Shown here: positions 1 through 7,738 of the stretch, piece by piece
Layout: every line of letters starts with the position of its first letter
How positions within the stretch are numbered: the first letter of the stretch is position 1
Assembly (NCBI GenBank): GCA_038209155.1
Contig: JBBQYA010000031.1
Coordinates: 1 to 28,130, forward strand
Source: JBBQYA01 sp038209155
Lineage (GTDB): Bacteria > Bacteroidota > Bacteroidia > Sphingobacteriales > Sphingobacteriaceae
Direction of reading: 5' to 3'
DNA length: 28,130 nucleotides
Made by a program: the position numbers and the translations under genes
The notes under the pieces: model-generated
What the model saw: the letters and a program-made list of their open reading frames with translations, nothing else
The model's database searches: none
Told to the model about the DNA's origin: nothing

Positions 1-18
1 CTTTTTTATTTCCGTTAA

Positions 19-170
19 AATAAATTTGCCTAGCAGGACTTCTTATAAATGGGCTACAAACTCGCCTGCCGTTTCGTTGGCCAAAGTGAGAAGGTTGGAA
101 AATCACTGTGTCTATGTTGCCCATTGCGCCAACCTAACATATTTTGAAATCCTGCTAAACTAAATTTATT
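19..170. repeat. Nested inverted-repeat element (MITE-like or structured RNA)
   Basis: The ends form an imperfect inverted repeat. AATAAATTT (19-27) and TAGCAGGA (31-38) on the left match TCCTGCTA (150-157) and AAATTTATT (162-170) on the right. Inside lie a second dyad, AATGGGC (48-54) with GCCCATT (119-125), and a third, AGTGA (85-89) with TCACT (103-107). The three pairings are strictly nested, so the whole segment could fold into one long hairpin. Its core is unlike the flanks: 30 of 60 bases are G or C at 61-120, against very AT-rich DNA on both sides. No transposase or clear target-site duplication was seen. A 32-codon frame (49-147) is probably a by-product. It could be a miniature inverted-repeat element, a dispersed repeat or a non-coding RNA; the sequence alone does not decide. 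Confidence 0.5.
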
Positions 171-1660
171 ATGATTTTTTTCTGAACGATATTTAGAAAT
201 TAAAATAATTAATAACAGATTATCTTAAAACTGTACCAGAAAGTTGTTTAAGTTAAAGGTCACATTTCTTAAATAACCTTAGAAAAACGTTACGTTTTTC
301 GGAGAACATTGAGCAATCTATTTCTCAATTCGGGTATTTCAAAAATTCTTTTTAAAATTCAATGAAAATCCAATAACAAAAGCAAATTAATTGATTTTTT
401 TAACCTATCATGTTTTAAGAAGGTCAAGGAAATAAAACAACAATCAAAGTTTTTCAATACCTAAAAAATATCGAAATGTAGCGTTTTAATAATGTTGGGA
501 ATAAGGTATCGGAGATTTTTGTTGGTTGTAAAATCTAGAAAGCTAAATTTTAAATGAACGAGAAATGTATTGTTCTAAAATAGATTTACGAACGAGATAT
601 TTAAACTTATTTTAAATCAGTCAATTAAAATTGATAGTATTAAAAAAATATATGTTTTTATGATTTTTAGATTTTGTAGATTTAAATTAGACATTATTTT
701 TTATTTTATCTATTTTTTATTCGTAACACAAACAAAATAATTTTATTGTGTACAGCAAGCTGTTATTTTTTCAAGTGTACACAGATTTTGTTTACAGTAG
801 GTTTTATTTTATTTAGTACAAAAAAAAATATTTTGGTAATTCAAAATTTCATTTCACTTTGGAGTTTAATTTAAATTTAAGCCATTTCTCTATTTCCTTA
901 AAATAGCGATTGATTTCTAATGAATCAGTAAGATTTTGTAAAGTCTATTTTTTATTTTTACATATTATTTTTGTTAAACACTTTTAAAAACACGTTAAAC
1001 ATTAAAAACAATCAGATTGAAGAAAATGATAGTTATTATTGACAATCATTTTATTTGATTCCTATTCTAAAAAACCAAAAAATTTGAATTGTTAATGAAA
1101 TTTAAAAAGATTAAAAAGCACATCTAAACCAATAATCGTTTAATAAATTTATCCTTAAAATTTTTATAAGTACTTGCTATTATTCTTGTCATATCATCTC
1201 TTTCTGGGCTTATGTTTTTTGCTTCAACTCCGTGATCTATGGAAAAAGGTGATATTTAGTTTACTCTTTTCTTTGGTAATGATGGTTTTAAACCATTTTA
1301 AATAGTTTAAGTAAAAATTTGATTTTTAATTAAATTAAAATATAATTTCTATATTCCAAAAAAAGCACTACCATTTCTTTCTTTTTTAAGATATAGAATA
1401 GAAATTTTGTATTCGCAATAAAACCAATTTTCATTTTCTCTAATTGAATTTTTATTTTCATAACCATAAAGGTATCTTCATAGTTTACAGAAATGATTAA
1501 TTAAGATTCCAGTTTTGGTAGACTTTTTCAATTTCTCACTAAGTATTATTGACTTTTCCTTTAAATTTTATTTATCAAATTAAACTGTCATAGCTATTAA
1601 TTTTTTAAAAAAAATTAAATTACCAACCCGGTCTAATTATAGGTTTAATAAAATACCAAC
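171..1660. other. Gene-poor, very AT-rich region
   Basis: About 1.5 kb without a convincing intact gene on either strand. It contains long A and T runs, a perfect 8-bp hairpin GAAAAACG-TTA-CGTTTTTC at 282-300, an 8-bp dyad TGTGTACA (747-754) / TGTACACA (776-783), and a possible decayed reading frame near 1124-1566 listed separately. Stops are frequent in all frames. It looks like decaying or non-coding DNA between the repeat element on the left and pcm on the right. Confidence 0.6.
1124..1566 (-). pseudogene. Possible decayed gene remnant, unidentified
   Basis: One minus-strand frame ending in TAG at 1126-1124 reads protein-like over roughly 440 bases but is broken by in-frame stops, including TGA at 1480-1478 and TAA at 1258-1256. 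The last open piece (1255-1124) encodes 43 residues and includes SIDHGVEAKNISPERDDMTR, which is richer in acidic residues, Gly, His and Pro than AT-rich noise usually gives. Further up, the same frame has stretches such as NENWFYCEYKISILYLKKER. I do not recognise the family. Chance cannot be excluded in such AT-rich DNA, so this is a weak call. Confidence 0.25.
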
Positions 1661-2317
1661 TCACCAAGCATTATCCCCTAAGAGCGGAACAAACTTAAAC
1701 TCATCAAGTACAATTTTTTCAAAAGCGCTTTCGGAGGTTCGCATGATAGAGATCATGGTTTGTTGTTTTTCGTCACCAACAGGTATTACCATAATTCCCC
1801 CAATTTTTAACTGCTTTAGTAGTACATCTGGTATGGAAGGTGCACCAGCTGTGACGATAATTTTGTCGTAAGGTTGTTTGGCGGCATAGCCTTTGGAACC
1901 GTCGCCCAAAATTAATTGTGCTTTGTAGCCTAAATCTTTCAACATGATTTTTGCTTTTTCATGTAAAGATCCTATGCGTTCTATAGAAATTATTTTAGCT
2001 CCCATACATGCTAGAATACTGGTTTGGTAGCCGGAGCCTGTTCCGATTTCAAGGATCAGATCTCCTTTTTTCACATTCAACACTTCGGTTTGGTAAGCCA
2101 CGGTGTAGGGTTGGGAGATCGTTTGCCCTGCACCGATTCTAAATGCTTTGTCGCTATAAGCGAATTCTAAAAAAATATCGTCAAGGAAATAATGGCGGGG
2201 AATAGTGCCGATTGCATGCAAGACGTTTTCGTCGGATATTCCTTTTTCTTTGAGTAAAGCAACTAGATTTTTTCTTAGTCCTTTGTGTTTGTATGTTTCT
2301 GTAAGTTTTTCTGCCAT
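1661..2317 (-). CDS. pcm: Protein-L-isoaspartate O-methyltransferase
   Basis: This enzyme uses S-adenosylmethionine to methylate L-isoaspartyl residues in damaged proteins, starting their repair in the cytoplasm. The family's N-terminal stretch (ETYKHKGLRKNLV, then IPRHYFLDD and GAGQTISQPYTVAYQ) is followed by the SAM-binding glycine motif LEIGTGSGYQTS, the acidic-loop region IISIER, and the late motif GDGSKGYAAKQPYDKIIVTA. The frame stays open up to an ATG at 2377, but the extra residues there are hydrophobic and unlike the family. The ATG at 2317 (or 2323, two codons earlier) gives the usual length of about 220 residues. It is a single gene, divergent from the lipoprotein gene at 2499. Family assignment is firm; the exact start is not. 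Confidence 0.93.
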   Translation of the reverse strand: MAEKLTETYKHKGLRKNLVALLKEKGISDENVLHAIGTIPRHYFLDDIFLEFAYSDKAFRIGAGQTISQPYTVAYQTEVLNVKKGDLILEIGTGSGYQTSILACMGAKIISIERIGSLHEKAKIMLKDLGYKAQLILGDGSKGYAAKQPYDKIIVTAGAPSIPDVLLKQLKIGGIMVIPVGDEKQQTMISIMRTSESAFEKIVLDEFKFVPLLGDNAW

Positions 2318-2440
2318 TCCCATTCTATAGATGATAAGCCCAAATAACGGTTTTTTCAGAAAGCTTCCAGAAATCATTTAAATTATTTTAAAAATACTTA
2401 AACCGTAAAAATACCGTTACGACTTATTATATTTTTCAAA

Positions 2441-2471
2441 TTGATTTAATCAAATTAAACATTTATTCTTG
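2441..2471 (+). promoter_or_regulatory. Bacteroidota-type promoter for the lipoprotein gene
   Basis: A TTG at 2441-2443 is followed after 20 bases by TATTCTTG (2464-2471), one mismatch from the phylum -7 consensus TAnnTTTG, and the spacing fits the known 19-21. The purine-rich GAAGAGG sits directly before the ATG at 2499, unusual in a phylum that rarely uses Shine-Dalgarno sites, but it is too close for a standard one. Confidence 0.4.
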
Positions 2472-2498
2472 CAGAAATTTTAAAAATAAAGAAGAGGT

Positions 2499-3371
2499 AT
2501 GGTAATTAGAAATGGGTTTTATGTGTGGATCGGGCTAGTTTTATTTTGTTTTTCGTGCAATATTATTAATCCAGAAGAGAATACACCTTCTTATCTTACT
2601 ATCAATAAAATAGAATTTATTGATTCTGTGACCAATTTGCCAGCCGCTGCAAAAGTTCAACAATTTGCAGATGCATGGGTTTTTATCAATGATAATTTTG
2701 TCGGTGTATATCCTTTACCCGCCTCTTTTCCAATTTTCTTTGAAGGCGAACACAAGGTTTCTGTGAGTGCGGGGATCTTAAAAAATGGAATTTCGTCTAC
2801 CAGAATTGCTTATCCATATTTTACTCAATATTCTGCTCAAGCAAAATTTATTAAGGAAACTGAAACCGCTGTTTTTCCAAGAACAACTTATGATGCAATT
2901 GCCAAATTTAAATTTGTGGAGGATTTTGAAAATACATCCAGCAATTTTGACACGGTTACTTTAAATAGTGATGTAAAGATTGATCGGACAAATGATCCTA
3001 GTTTAGTTTTTCAAGGTTCCTTTTCGGGAGTGGTGGTTTTGGAAGACACGCTTGATCGTTTTTTGATGCAAACTACTGCTCAGTACTCGTTTGCGAGAAA
3101 AAGTGTTCCAACTTATCTGGAAATGAATTATAAAACGGATGTTGAGTTGCAAATAGGATTGTTTGCGAGTAATGGTGGTCCTGTGAATGTAGTTCCGAAA
3201 ATAAATTTGAAACCAAGTAATGGTGAATGGAAAAAAATTTACATTGATTTCGATCCGGAAATTAATGTATTCGAAACTACCACAAGATTCAGAATTTTTG
3301 TAAAAGCGAACAAACCAAGCGATGTTTCCAAAGCATTGATTTATTTTGATAATATAAAACTTGTTTTTTGA
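2499..3371 (+). CDS. Predicted lipoprotein with C-terminal beta-sandwich-like region
   Basis: A 290-residue protein with an N-terminal hydrophobic stretch ending in FSC at residues 18-20, a plausible though weak lipobox that would anchor it to a membrane by Cys20. The rest is rich in alternating hydrophobic and polar residues. The C-terminal half (about residues 145-290) ends in YFDNIKLVF, a pattern common at the end of carbohydrate-binding-like beta-sandwich domains. I do not recognise a named family. Its TGA stop shares a base with the ATG of the sugar transferase gene (TGATG at 3369-3373), so the two are almost certainly translated together. That suggests a role in surface polysaccharide assembly or sensing, which is inference from context only. 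Confidence 0.8.
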   Translation: MVIRNGFYVWIGLVLFCFSCNIINPEENTPSYLTINKIEFIDSVTNLPAAAKVQQFADAWVFINDNFVGVYPLPASFPIFFEGEHKVSVSAGILKNGISSTRIAYPYFTQYSAQAKFIKETETAVFPRTTYDAIAKFKFVEDFENTSSNFDTVTLNSDVKIDRTNDPSLVFQGSFSGVVVLEDTLDRFLMQTTAQYSFARKSVPTYLEMNYKTDVELQIGLFASNGGPVNVVPKINLKPSNGEWKKIYIDFDPEINVFETTTRFRIFVKANKPSDVSKALIYFDNIKLVF

Positions 3372-4789
3372 TGAATAAAAAAGTACAAGTCATCAAGTAT
3401 ATTTTTGCCGATTTTCTGTCTGCTTTTCTAGCTTGGAGTATGTTTTTTGTTTTTCGTAAAATATATATCGAGTCGGTGAAATTTGGAATGGAAGTTCCAG
3501 TAGAATTAGGTGATCGAAATTTTACAATGGGGCTTTTAATTATCCCAATTTATTGGCTGATACTCTACACTATCACTGGTTCTTATTTTGGAATTTACAG
3601 GAAATCTAGATTGAAGGAAATTGCACAAACCTTCACTCAAACGTTTTTAGGAGTTTTAGTCTTGTTTTTCGTGGTTTTGCTGGATGATGTGGTGATCGAT
3701 TATTCAACTTATTATTACAGTTTTTTGGTTTTAATGGGTTTGCATTTTTTTCTTACAGTATTTTTTAGATTTTATTTAACTAGCAGAACTAAATCTAAAA
3801 TTCAAAATAGAATTATTGGTTTCAACACTATATTAGTTGGTAGTAATCAGAAGGCTTACGATTTATTTAACGAATTGGAAAGTGAAAGAAAATCAACAGG
3901 GTACAAATTTATAGGATATGTAAAAGTAGGTAGCAAAAATGAAAATATTATGAATGGAGCCATACCCAATTTAGGGAACGTAAATGAACTAGATAGCATA
4001 GTACAAAATAATGCAATAGAAGAAGTCATAGTAGCAATAGAAACTTCGGAGCATGAGAATTTAAATCGGATTATTAATAAACTAGAATCGTCCAAAGTAG
4101 AGATCAACATTATTCCAGATATGTACGATATCATAACGGGGAGTGTGAAAATGAATCACTTATTTGGAACTCCATTAATTCAGGTAAAAACAGAATTAAT
4201 GCCGGTTTGGCAACAATTTTTCAAATCTGGTATCGATTTTTTCGCATCAGTTATTGCCATTGTTTTGCTTCTTCCAGTTTATATTTTTCTTTCTATTGGC
4301 GTAAAATTTTCATCTCCAGGGCCTGTATTTTTTAGTCAGAAAAGAATAGGATTGAAAGGGAAAGAGTTTTCTATTTTTAAGTTTAGATCCATGTATGTAA
4401 ATGCAGAGATAAATGGACCTCAACTTTCTTTTGACAATGATAAAAGAATAACTCATTTCGGAAAATTTATGAGAAAAACTCGTTTAGATGAATTGCCTCA
4501 GTTTTTCAATGTATTGATAGGTGATATGTCTTTGGTAGGACCAAGACCTGAGCGTCAACATTTTATAGATCAAATAATAAAAAAAGCTCCTCATTATTAC
4601 CATCTTCAAAAAGTTAGACCCGGGATTACTTCGTGGGGAATGGTGAAATATGGTTATGCAGAAAATGTAGAACAAATGATAGAGCGATTAAAATTTGATA
4701 TTATTTACATAGAAAATATGTCATTAGCATTGGATTTAAAGATCTTGTTTTATACCATTTTGACAGTAGTACAGGGCAGAGGAAAATAA
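3371..4789 (+). CDS. Polyprenyl-phosphate sugar phosphotransferase (exopolysaccharide initiating)
   Basis: Membrane enzyme that transfers a sugar phosphate from a nucleotide sugar to undecaprenyl phosphate, the first step in building a surface polysaccharide repeat unit. The order is typical of the long WbaP/WcaJ-type family: four to five membrane helices in the first 130 residues, a nucleotide-binding-like middle domain (NTILVGSNQKAYDLFNEL, then GYKFIGYV), one more hydrophobic segment (about 285-310), and the catalytic bacterial sugar transferase domain. That domain shows SPGPVFFSQKRIG, FKFRSM, TRLDELPQFFNVLIGDMSLV, GPRPER and VRPGITSW. The length of 472 residues fits. A TTG three bases upstream is open too, but the ATG at 3371 overlaps the upstream stop in the coupling arrangement TGATG. 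The sugar specificity cannot be read from the sequence. Its stop codon abuts the stop of convergent priA with no spacer. Confidence 0.92.
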   Translation: MNKKVQVIKYIFADFLSAFLAWSMFFVFRKIYIESVKFGMEVPVELGDRNFTMGLLIIPIYWLILYTITGSYFGIYRKSRLKEIAQTFTQTFLGVLVLFFVVLLDDVVIDYSTYYYSFLVLMGLHFFLTVFFRFYLTSRTKSKIQNRIIGFNTILVGSNQKAYDLFNELESERKSTGYKFIGYVKVGSKNENIMNGAIPNLGNVNELDSIVQNNAIEEVIVAIETSEHENLNRIINKLESSKVEINIIPDMYDIITGSVKMNHLFGTPLIQVKTELMPVWQQFFKSGIDFFASVIAIVLLLPVYIFLSIGVKFSSPGPVFFSQKRIGLKGKEFSIFKFRSMYVNAEINGPQLSFDNDKRITHFGKFMRKTRLDELPQFFNVLIGDMSLVGPRPERQHFIDQIIKKAPHYYHLQKVRPGITSWGMVKYGYAENVEQMIERLKFDIIYIENMSLALDLKILFYTILTVVQGRGK

Positions 4790-7246
4790 TTATTGAGGGT
4801 CTACATCCAAGCGAATAATTACACTTGTGTTTTCTTTTCTTTCAGAAAATTTTCGAATTATTTCTAAGAGTATTTCTTTTACGGTGGTAATAGAAACCCC
4901 TTCTTTTTCTATTTTAATTACCATAGTTTTAATATAATAATTTCTGATTCTAGCAATTAGCGGAGTTTCTGGACCTAAAATTCTTGAACCAAATTGTCTT
5001 TTTAATTCGTCTCCTAAAATTTTAGAAGCCTCCTCTATTTTTATAGCATTTTTATGTTTTAAATCTATTTGAATTAAGCGGTAAAATGGAGGATAACGAA
5101 ATTTTTTCCTTTCAATTAATTCACTTTCATACAACGATTGATAATTATAAGAAGCTACCATTTGGATGATTTTGTGCAAAGGCTGATGAGTTTGAATGAT
5201 TACTAAACCTTGTTTATTTCTTCTACCAGCTCTTCCACTTACTTGGCTCATAAGTTGGTAGCTGCGCTCAAATGCACGAAAATCTGGGTAATTCAACATC
5301 GTATCTGCATTAATAATACCAATTAAACTAACATTTTCAAAATCTAAACCTTTGGAAACCATTTGAGTACCCACTAACATATCTATCTCGCCAGATTCAA
5401 AATCGTCTAATAGTTTTCTAAAACTATTTTTAGCGCGAGTGGTGTCTAAATCTAATCGAGCAATTTTTTTATCAGGAAATAATTCTTGCAATTCTTCTTC
5501 TATTTTTTCGGTTCCAAAAGTTTTTTCTGACAATTTATTGCTTCCGCAAGCAGGGCAGGAGGATAGGATTTCTTGTTTAAATCCGCAATAATGGCAATGC
5601 ATTTTTCCTGTGTATTTGTGATAGGTAAGTGATACATCACAATTGATGCATTTGGAAGTATAAGCACAAATATCGCAACTAATTACTGCGGTATATCCTC
5701 TTCGATTTTGAAATAGGATAACCTGTTCTTTATTTGCCAATGCAGTATGAATGGAATTTAATAAAGTTTTAGAAAAAGAATAAGTAATTGATTTTTCTTC
5801 TTTTGCTAATCGTAAATCTGCAATTTGAATATCAGGTAATTTTACTCCACCATATCTTTTTTCTAAATTAACTAAACCATATTTTCCAATTTGTGCATTA
5901 TAAAAACTTTCTACAGAAGGAGTGGCAGATCCTAAAATTACATTTGCAGAATATAAGGATGATAAATAAATAGCTGCATCTCTAGCTTGATATCTTGGAG
6001 ATGGATCATATTGTTTATAGGAATTTTCATGCTCTTCGTCTATTACAATTAATCCTAGATTTTTAAAAGGTAAAAAAATAGCCGATCTCGCTCCGATGAC
6101 TACATCATACTCTCCAAACATTACTTTATTATATACTTCTACACGCTCATTATCGCTATATTTTGAATGATATACACCGATTTTGTTTCCGAAAAAATTT
6201 ACTAGCCTACTGATTAATTGAGTGGTTAGTGCAATCTCTGGTAAAAGAAAAAGAGCCTGTTTCCCTTCCGAAATAACCTTTCGAATACACTCAATATAAA
6301 TTTGAGTTTTACCAGAAGAAGTTACGCCATATAAATAAACTACTTTCTTTTCTTCAAAATAATTTTGAATTAAATAATAAGCATTTTGTTGCTCTTCGCT
6401 AAATGTTACCTCTTTTAAATCATTATCATTTAACTCTAAATTTAATCGATCTGTTTTTTGTAAATTAATGGTTAAAACTCCTTTTTTGATTAATGCTGCA
6501 ATTCCGCTATCTCCTTTTAATTCAGTAACTAATTCTTTCTTTTTAACTATTTTTTGCGTTCTACTTAAATGAATAAAACGCATTAATACCTCTAATTGCT
6601 TTGGAGCGCGATCCAATTCTGTAAAAAGTGCTTTTAATTCATTTTCATTTTTATACTTTTCTGTAAATTCTAAATAGCGCTCGTATTTTGGTTTAAATCG
6701 TTGCGAAACGCTGATATCTATATGTATAAGATCTTTTTCTAATAATAATTTTAATAATTTATGAACAGTTTTGAAGCCACTTATTGCTGAAATTTCTGCA
6801 ATTGTTAATTCGCTCTTTATTTCTAAAGCTTCAATTACTAAAAACTCTGGTTCGTTGAGCTCTTCATAATCTATAGTAATTTCTTTATTTAAAAAAACTT
6901 TGGTTTGACTCTCCAATTTTAAACCTGCTGGTAAAGCCGCATTCATAACCTCTCCAAGCGTACATAAATAATAAGTAGAAATCCATTCCCAAAACTTTAA
7001 TTGATTACTAGAAACTATAGGATTCTCATCCAATATATCTAGAATATATTTTGCTTCATAATTTTTTGGCGGTTGATTATGAATGTTTTTAATTATGGCA
7101 GCATAAATTTTACTCTTGCCGAATTGAACGCTTACTCTTTTACCAATACTAATTTCATCATTTAAAATGAGAGGTATTCGGTAGGTATAAAGTCGAGGAA
7201 CAGAAAGTGGTAATAATAGATCGACAAAAAAAGTATTTTCAGACAT
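4790..7246 (-). CDS. priA: Primosomal protein N' (replication restart helicase PriA)
   Basis: Superfamily 2 DNA helicase that recognises stalled or repaired forks and reloads the replicative helicase. At 818 residues it has the full architecture: an N-terminal DNA-binding domain, a winged-helix-like part, Walker A GVTSSGKT (307-314), motif II DEEH (403-406), motif III GSATPS, a zinc-binding insertion with paired cysteines from residue 524 on (CDIC, CINC, CHYC, CPAC), and the C-terminal helicase motifs GTQMVSKGLDFENVSLIGI and QVSGRAGRR. Nothing is missing. DUF423 lies 15 bases upstream on the same strand, so the two are probably cotranscribed. No hairpin terminator is visible at the 3' end, where the gene meets the sugar transferase gene. 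Confidence 0.97.
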   Translation of the reverse strand: MSENTFFVDLLLPLSVPRLYTYRIPLILNDEISIGKRVSVQFGKSKIYAAIIKNIHNQPPKNYEAKYILDILDENPIVSSNQLKFWEWISTYYLCTLGEVMNAALPAGLKLESQTKVFLNKEITIDYEELNEPEFLVIEALEIKSELTIAEISAISGFKTVHKLLKLLLEKDLIHIDISVSQRFKPKYERYLEFTEKYKNENELKALFTELDRAPKQLEVLMRFIHLSRTQKIVKKKELVTELKGDSGIAALIKKGVLTINLQKTDRLNLELNDNDLKEVTFSEEQQNAYYLIQNYFEEKKVVYLYGVTSSGKTQIYIECIRKVISEGKQALFLLPEIALTTQLISRLVNFFGNKIGVYHSKYSDNERVEVYNKVMFGEYDVVIGARSAIFLPFKNLGLIVIDEEHENSYKQYDPSPRYQARDAAIYLSSLYSANVILGSATPSVESFYNAQIGKYGLVNLEKRYGGVKLPDIQIADLRLAKEEKSITYSFSKTLLNSIHTALANKEQVILFQNRRGYTAVISCDICAYTSKCINCDVSLTYHKYTGKMHCHYCGFKQEILSSCPACGSNKLSEKTFGTEKIEEELQELFPDKKIARLDLDTTRAKNSFRKLLDDFESGEIDMLVGTQMVSKGLDFENVSLIGIINADTMLNYPDFRAFERSYQLMSQVSGRAGRRNKQGLVIIQTHQPLHKIIQMVASYNYQSLYESELIERKKFRYPPFYRLIQIDLKHKNAIKIEEASKILGDELKRQFGSRILGPETPLIARIRNYYIKTMVIKIEKEGVSITTVKEILLEIIRKFSERKENTSVIIRLDVDPQ

Positions 7247-7261
7247 AAATATATTTCTGAC

Positions 7262-7654
7262 CTAATTATTTCTTTTAAGACTAAAAATGATTAAGCAAAT
7301 CCAAGCAGAAATAAAGCATAAACCACCGAAAGGAGTAATAGCACCTATTGCATTTGGAATTCCTAAAACTTCGCGAACAGATAACAAATAAAGGGAACCT
7401 GAGAATAAAAAAATACCAATTATAAATAAGTAATAAGCCCAATTTAATAGCTTTTGACTATTGCCTGCGGATAAAAGACTTATAAATAATATGGCAAAGG
7501 AATGGAAAAATTGATAAAGGTTGGCTGTTTTGTATATTTCTAAAGATTCTGAGTTGATAATTTTTTTAAGACCATGCGAACCGAAAGCTCCAGCTATTAC
7601 AGCAATACAAGCCAATATGGCACCTGATCTGAGCATTTTTTCATTATAATTCAT
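7262..7654 (-). CDS. DUF423 family small membrane protein
   Basis: A 130-residue inner-membrane protein with four predicted helices (about residues 10-28, 45-63, 68-88 and 100-125). The signature GAFGSHGLKK near residues 22-31 and the pattern of the last two helices match the DUF423 (YgdD-like) family, whose function is not established. It is upstream of priA on the same strand with only 15 bases between them, and divergent from the gene at 7739 across 84 bases. No functional link to PriA is implied by the family. Confidence 0.85.
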   Translation of the reverse strand: MNYNEKMLRSGAILACIAVIAGAFGSHGLKKIINSESLEIYKTANLYQFFHSFAILFISLLSAGNSQKLLNWAYYLFIIGIFLFSGSLYLLSVREVLGIPNAIGAITPFGGLCFISAWICLIIFSLKRNN

Positions 7655-7693
7655 CGTGTAAAATTAATCAGTAAAATGGGCTTAAAACAATTA

Positions 7694-7724
7694 TCTGAAT
7701 AATTTTCAGAAAAAACTACTTTTG
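7694..7724 (+). promoter_or_regulatory. Promoter of the 869-residue propeller gene, short leader
   Basis: TACTTTTG (7717-7724) matches the phylum -7 consensus TAnnTTTG exactly. TCTG (7694-7697), one mismatch from the -33 TTTG, lies 19 bases upstream. If transcription starts about seven bases after the box, the leader before the ATG at 7739 is only about 8-10 bases, nearly leaderless. Confidence 0.5.
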
Positions 7725-7738
7725 AAAAATTTCTTTAA

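Noticed and set aside
49..147. 32-codon open frame (MGYKLACRFVGQSEKVGK...) inside the left inverted-repeat element
   Set aside because: It lies wholly within the nested dyads, which explain the sequence better, and it has no convincing start signal. It is probably a by-product of the repeat.
282..300. Hairpin GAAAAACG-TTA-CGTTTTTC as a terminator
   Set aside because: No T-run follows on either strand beyond the stem and no gene ends nearby; kept only as a noted structure.
3368..3373. TTG at 3368 as start of the sugar transferase
   Set aside because: The ATG at 3371 gives the usual N-terminus and the coupling overlap TGATG.
3856..4134. 92-codon minus-strand open frame inside the sugar transferase gene
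   Set aside because: It lies opposite the conserved middle domain and has no start signal or recognisable motif.
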